NCBI GenBank assembly: GCA_016928375.1
Contig: JAFGKX010000108.1
Location: 1 to 7,996, forward strand
DNA from: Candidatus Omnitrophota bacterium
Lineage (GTDB): Bacteria; Omnitrophota; Gorgyraeia; JABMRG01; JAFGKX01
Direction: 5' to 3'
Length of the DNA: 7,996 bases
Both the position numbers and the translations under genes were made by a program. Position 1 is the stretch's first letter. The number at the start of each line of letters is the position of its first letter. Below, piece after piece: positions 7,143-7,996 of this stretch. The notes below the pieces were generated by a model, which was not told the DNA's origin, searched no databases, and was given only the letters and a program-made list of their open reading frames with translations.

Positions 7143-7928
7143 ATGTTAATTTTGACTGCCGGAAACGAATCTTTCAAACCCATGATAAAAACTTCTATCG
7201 CGCAAGCCAAAAAATTTGGCTACAAGGCCGCTGTCTATGATCTGGGCGGGCTTGGGTTTGGAAAACCTTTTAAGGTAAAGAACAAGTCATTTCAAGAAAA
7301 CGGGTATTACTGGAAAATCAAAGGCGGCAAGGGCTGGGTTACCAGGGCTTTTCATAAAATAGCCGTTGTAAAAGACTGCCTTAATAATTGTTCCGATTTT
7401 ATCGTTTATTTAGACGGAGATGCGGTGCTGGCGGCCAATATCGATGAAATTGAAAAAGATTACGATATCGGAGTAACAGTAAGGCCCGCAATAGAAGTCA
7501 ACAACAGAAAGAGATGGTACGGAGAAAAAAAGGCCCTGTGGTTTGGCGGGGTAAATGCCGGAGTTATGTTTTTTAACAATACCAGGGCTGCTAAGGTATT
7601 TGTTAGCAGGTGGGAAAAAGAGGCAAAAAAATTAAAAAACGACCAGCTCGCCGTAAACTCCATGCTGGATTCCTACCTTCCTGCTTTACCGGGCAAGATT
7701 ATAAATTTTAAAGGCATTAAAATACGGACTTTTGACGCAAGGATATATAATTATTATTTTTTTGACGCGCCTAAATACGCGTATAGAGACGTAGAGAATA
7801 TGGATATAAAAAAGGCAAAAATATTGCATTTTAAAAGTAACGCCAGGCAAAGGCATTATGAGCATTTCAGCAAAACCAACAAATCCCCGCGTTCCCTCAG
7901 CAGGATTTTATCTGTCATCCCGATATGA
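7143..7928 (+). CDS. Small GT-A-fold glycosyltransferase (GT8/GT77-like)
   Basis: Probably transfers a sugar from a nucleotide-sugar donor; donor and acceptor are unknown. The product has 261 residues and looks soluble, with no signal peptide or membrane segment. An N-terminal Rossmann-like half (MLILTAGNESFKPMIKTSIA, then GYKAAVYDLG) leads to FIVYLDGDAVL, where D91-G92-D93 fits the DxD metal and nucleotide-sugar site. Further on come GGVNAGVMFFNN (about 135-146), KNDQLAVNSML (D167, Q168) and ILHFKSNAR near the C-terminus, whose His could bind metal. This set, DxD then N-(A/T)-G-V then N-D-Q, is typical of GT8/GT77-type enzymes and related uncharacterised families. The start has AGGACG at 7131-7136, six bases upstream. 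It follows the asparagine-synthetase-like gene by 18 bp and likely shares its transcript. The retaining or inverting class cannot be decided. Confidence 0.78.
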   Translation: MLILTAGNESFKPMIKTSIAQAKKFGYKAAVYDLGGLGFGKPFKVKNKSFQENGYYWKIKGGKGWVTRAFHKIAVVKDCLNNCSDFIVYLDGDAVLAANIDEIEKDYDIGVTVRPAIEVNNRKRWYGEKKALWFGGVNAGVMFFNNTRAAKVFVSRWEKEAKKLKNDQLAVNSMLDSYLPALPGKIINFKGIKIRTFDARIYNYYFFDAPKYAYRDVENMDIKKAKILHFKSNARQRHYEHFSKTNKSPRSLSRILSVIPI

Positions 7929-7929
7929 T

Positions 7930-7961
7930 AATGTCCTATTATACCGATTTAGAAATGTCCT
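7930..7961. repeat. Two direct copies of AATGTCCT, 24 bp apart
   Basis: AATGTCCT occurs at 7930-7937 and again at 7954-7961. Similarity continues weakly after each copy (a TATT then ATA pattern, with one or two bases inserted in the second). The spacing is 24 bp, a little over two helical turns, which would put both copies near the same face of the DNA. This is compatible with a pair of protein-binding sites such as an operator or transposase-binding motifs at an element end. Two 8-mers this close are uncommon by chance but not conclusive. Confidence 0.5.
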
Positions 7962-7971
7962 CTATTGATAG

Positions 7972-7980
7972 TGCTATAAT
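7972..7980 (+). promoter_or_regulatory. Extended -10 promoter-like box (TGC-TATAAT)
   Basis: TGC followed by the perfect consensus TATAAT fits an extended -10 element, which can work without a good -35 box. No TTGACA-like hexamer stands at 16-18 bp; the TTGATA at 7965-7970 is only four bases away and cannot serve as the -35. It sits just after the end of the gene run and just after the tandem AATGTCCT motif, so it may drive a gene beyond the window. AT-rich DNA yields such boxes by chance. Confidence 0.35.
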
Positions 7981-7996
7981 ACCTCCATTTAAAGCC

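Larger units (their letters stand above)
7929..7996. other. Short downstream tail with no terminator and no supported gene
   Basis: These 68 bases after the glycosyltransferase stop contain no GC-rich hairpin with a T-run, so no intrinsic terminator is seen before the window ends. The stretch is AT-rich. It contains the tandem motif and the -10-like box listed separately. The frame from ATG 7931 stays open to the edge for 22 codons, but it has no ribosome binding site and this length is expected by chance. Confidence 0.6.

Noticed and set aside
7205..7221. Perfect 7-bp inverted repeat, AGCCAAA-AAA-TTTGGCT
   Set aside because: It is inside the glycosyltransferase coding region, is AT-rich, and lacks a following T-run, so it is not a terminator.
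7965..7980. TTGATA plus TATAAT as a -35/-10 pair
   Set aside because: The spacer is only 4 bp, far below the 16-18 bp needed; only the extended -10 reading remains possible.

Overview
The window is an almost gap-free, plus-strand run of eight genes. The first six encode the soluble and stalk part of a V/A-type (rotary) ATPase in the order E-C-F-A-B-D. An asparagine-synthetase-like PP-loop protein and a small GT-A-fold glycosyltransferase follow. The left edge cuts into the 5' end of the E gene. The right edge is a short non-coding tail with a tandem 8-bp motif and an extended -10-like box.

Organism: most likely a bacterium of moderate GC with many ATA and AGG codons. ATG is the usual start and GTG is used once, and several genes have Shine-Dalgarno sequences. 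The E-C-F-A-B-D order is the one found in archaea, Thermus and Enterococcus, rather than the A-B-D-I-K order of spirochaetes and chlamydiae. The phylum cannot be fixed from the sequence; an uncultured lineage of the Omnitrophota/PVC kind is only an impression. The membrane subunits (I/a and K/c) are not in the window and are presumably upstream, so ion specificity (H+ or Na+) and direction (synthase or pump) cannot be read here.

Layout: 2-550 subunit E (peripheral stalk, 5' partial); 558-1364 subunit C (central-stalk adaptor to the rotor ring); 1357-1686 subunit F; 1683-3479 catalytic subunit A with intact Walker A, Walker B and GER glutamate; 3469-4854 non-catalytic subunit B, without a P-loop but with the arginine finger; 4832-5452 subunit D (central axle). 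Junctions from C through D overlap by 4 to 23 bp, which implies one transcript and translational coupling. Together the products form the A3B3 head, the DF axle, the C socket and part of the E peripheral stalk.

Downstream, 5460-7124 starts 7 bp after the D stop. It has an asparagine-synthase layout: a degenerate amidotransferase half without the N-terminal catalytic Cys, and an ATP-pyrophosphatase half with SGGFDSR. At 7143-7928 is a glycosyltransferase with a DGD metal-binding motif and an NAGV block. These two look like a small glycan or surface-modification cassette riding on the ATPase transcript; their substrates cannot be told from sequence. The last 68 bp (7929-7996) hold two AATGTCCT copies 24 bp apart and a TGC-TATAAT box, possibly the start of another transcription unit or the edge of a mobile element.

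No RNA genes, CRISPR arrays, complete insertion sequences or convincing terminators were seen. Apart from the two-gene rider and the right-edge repeat, this is an ordinary and well-preserved ATPase operon. I do not see a clearly undescribed system.
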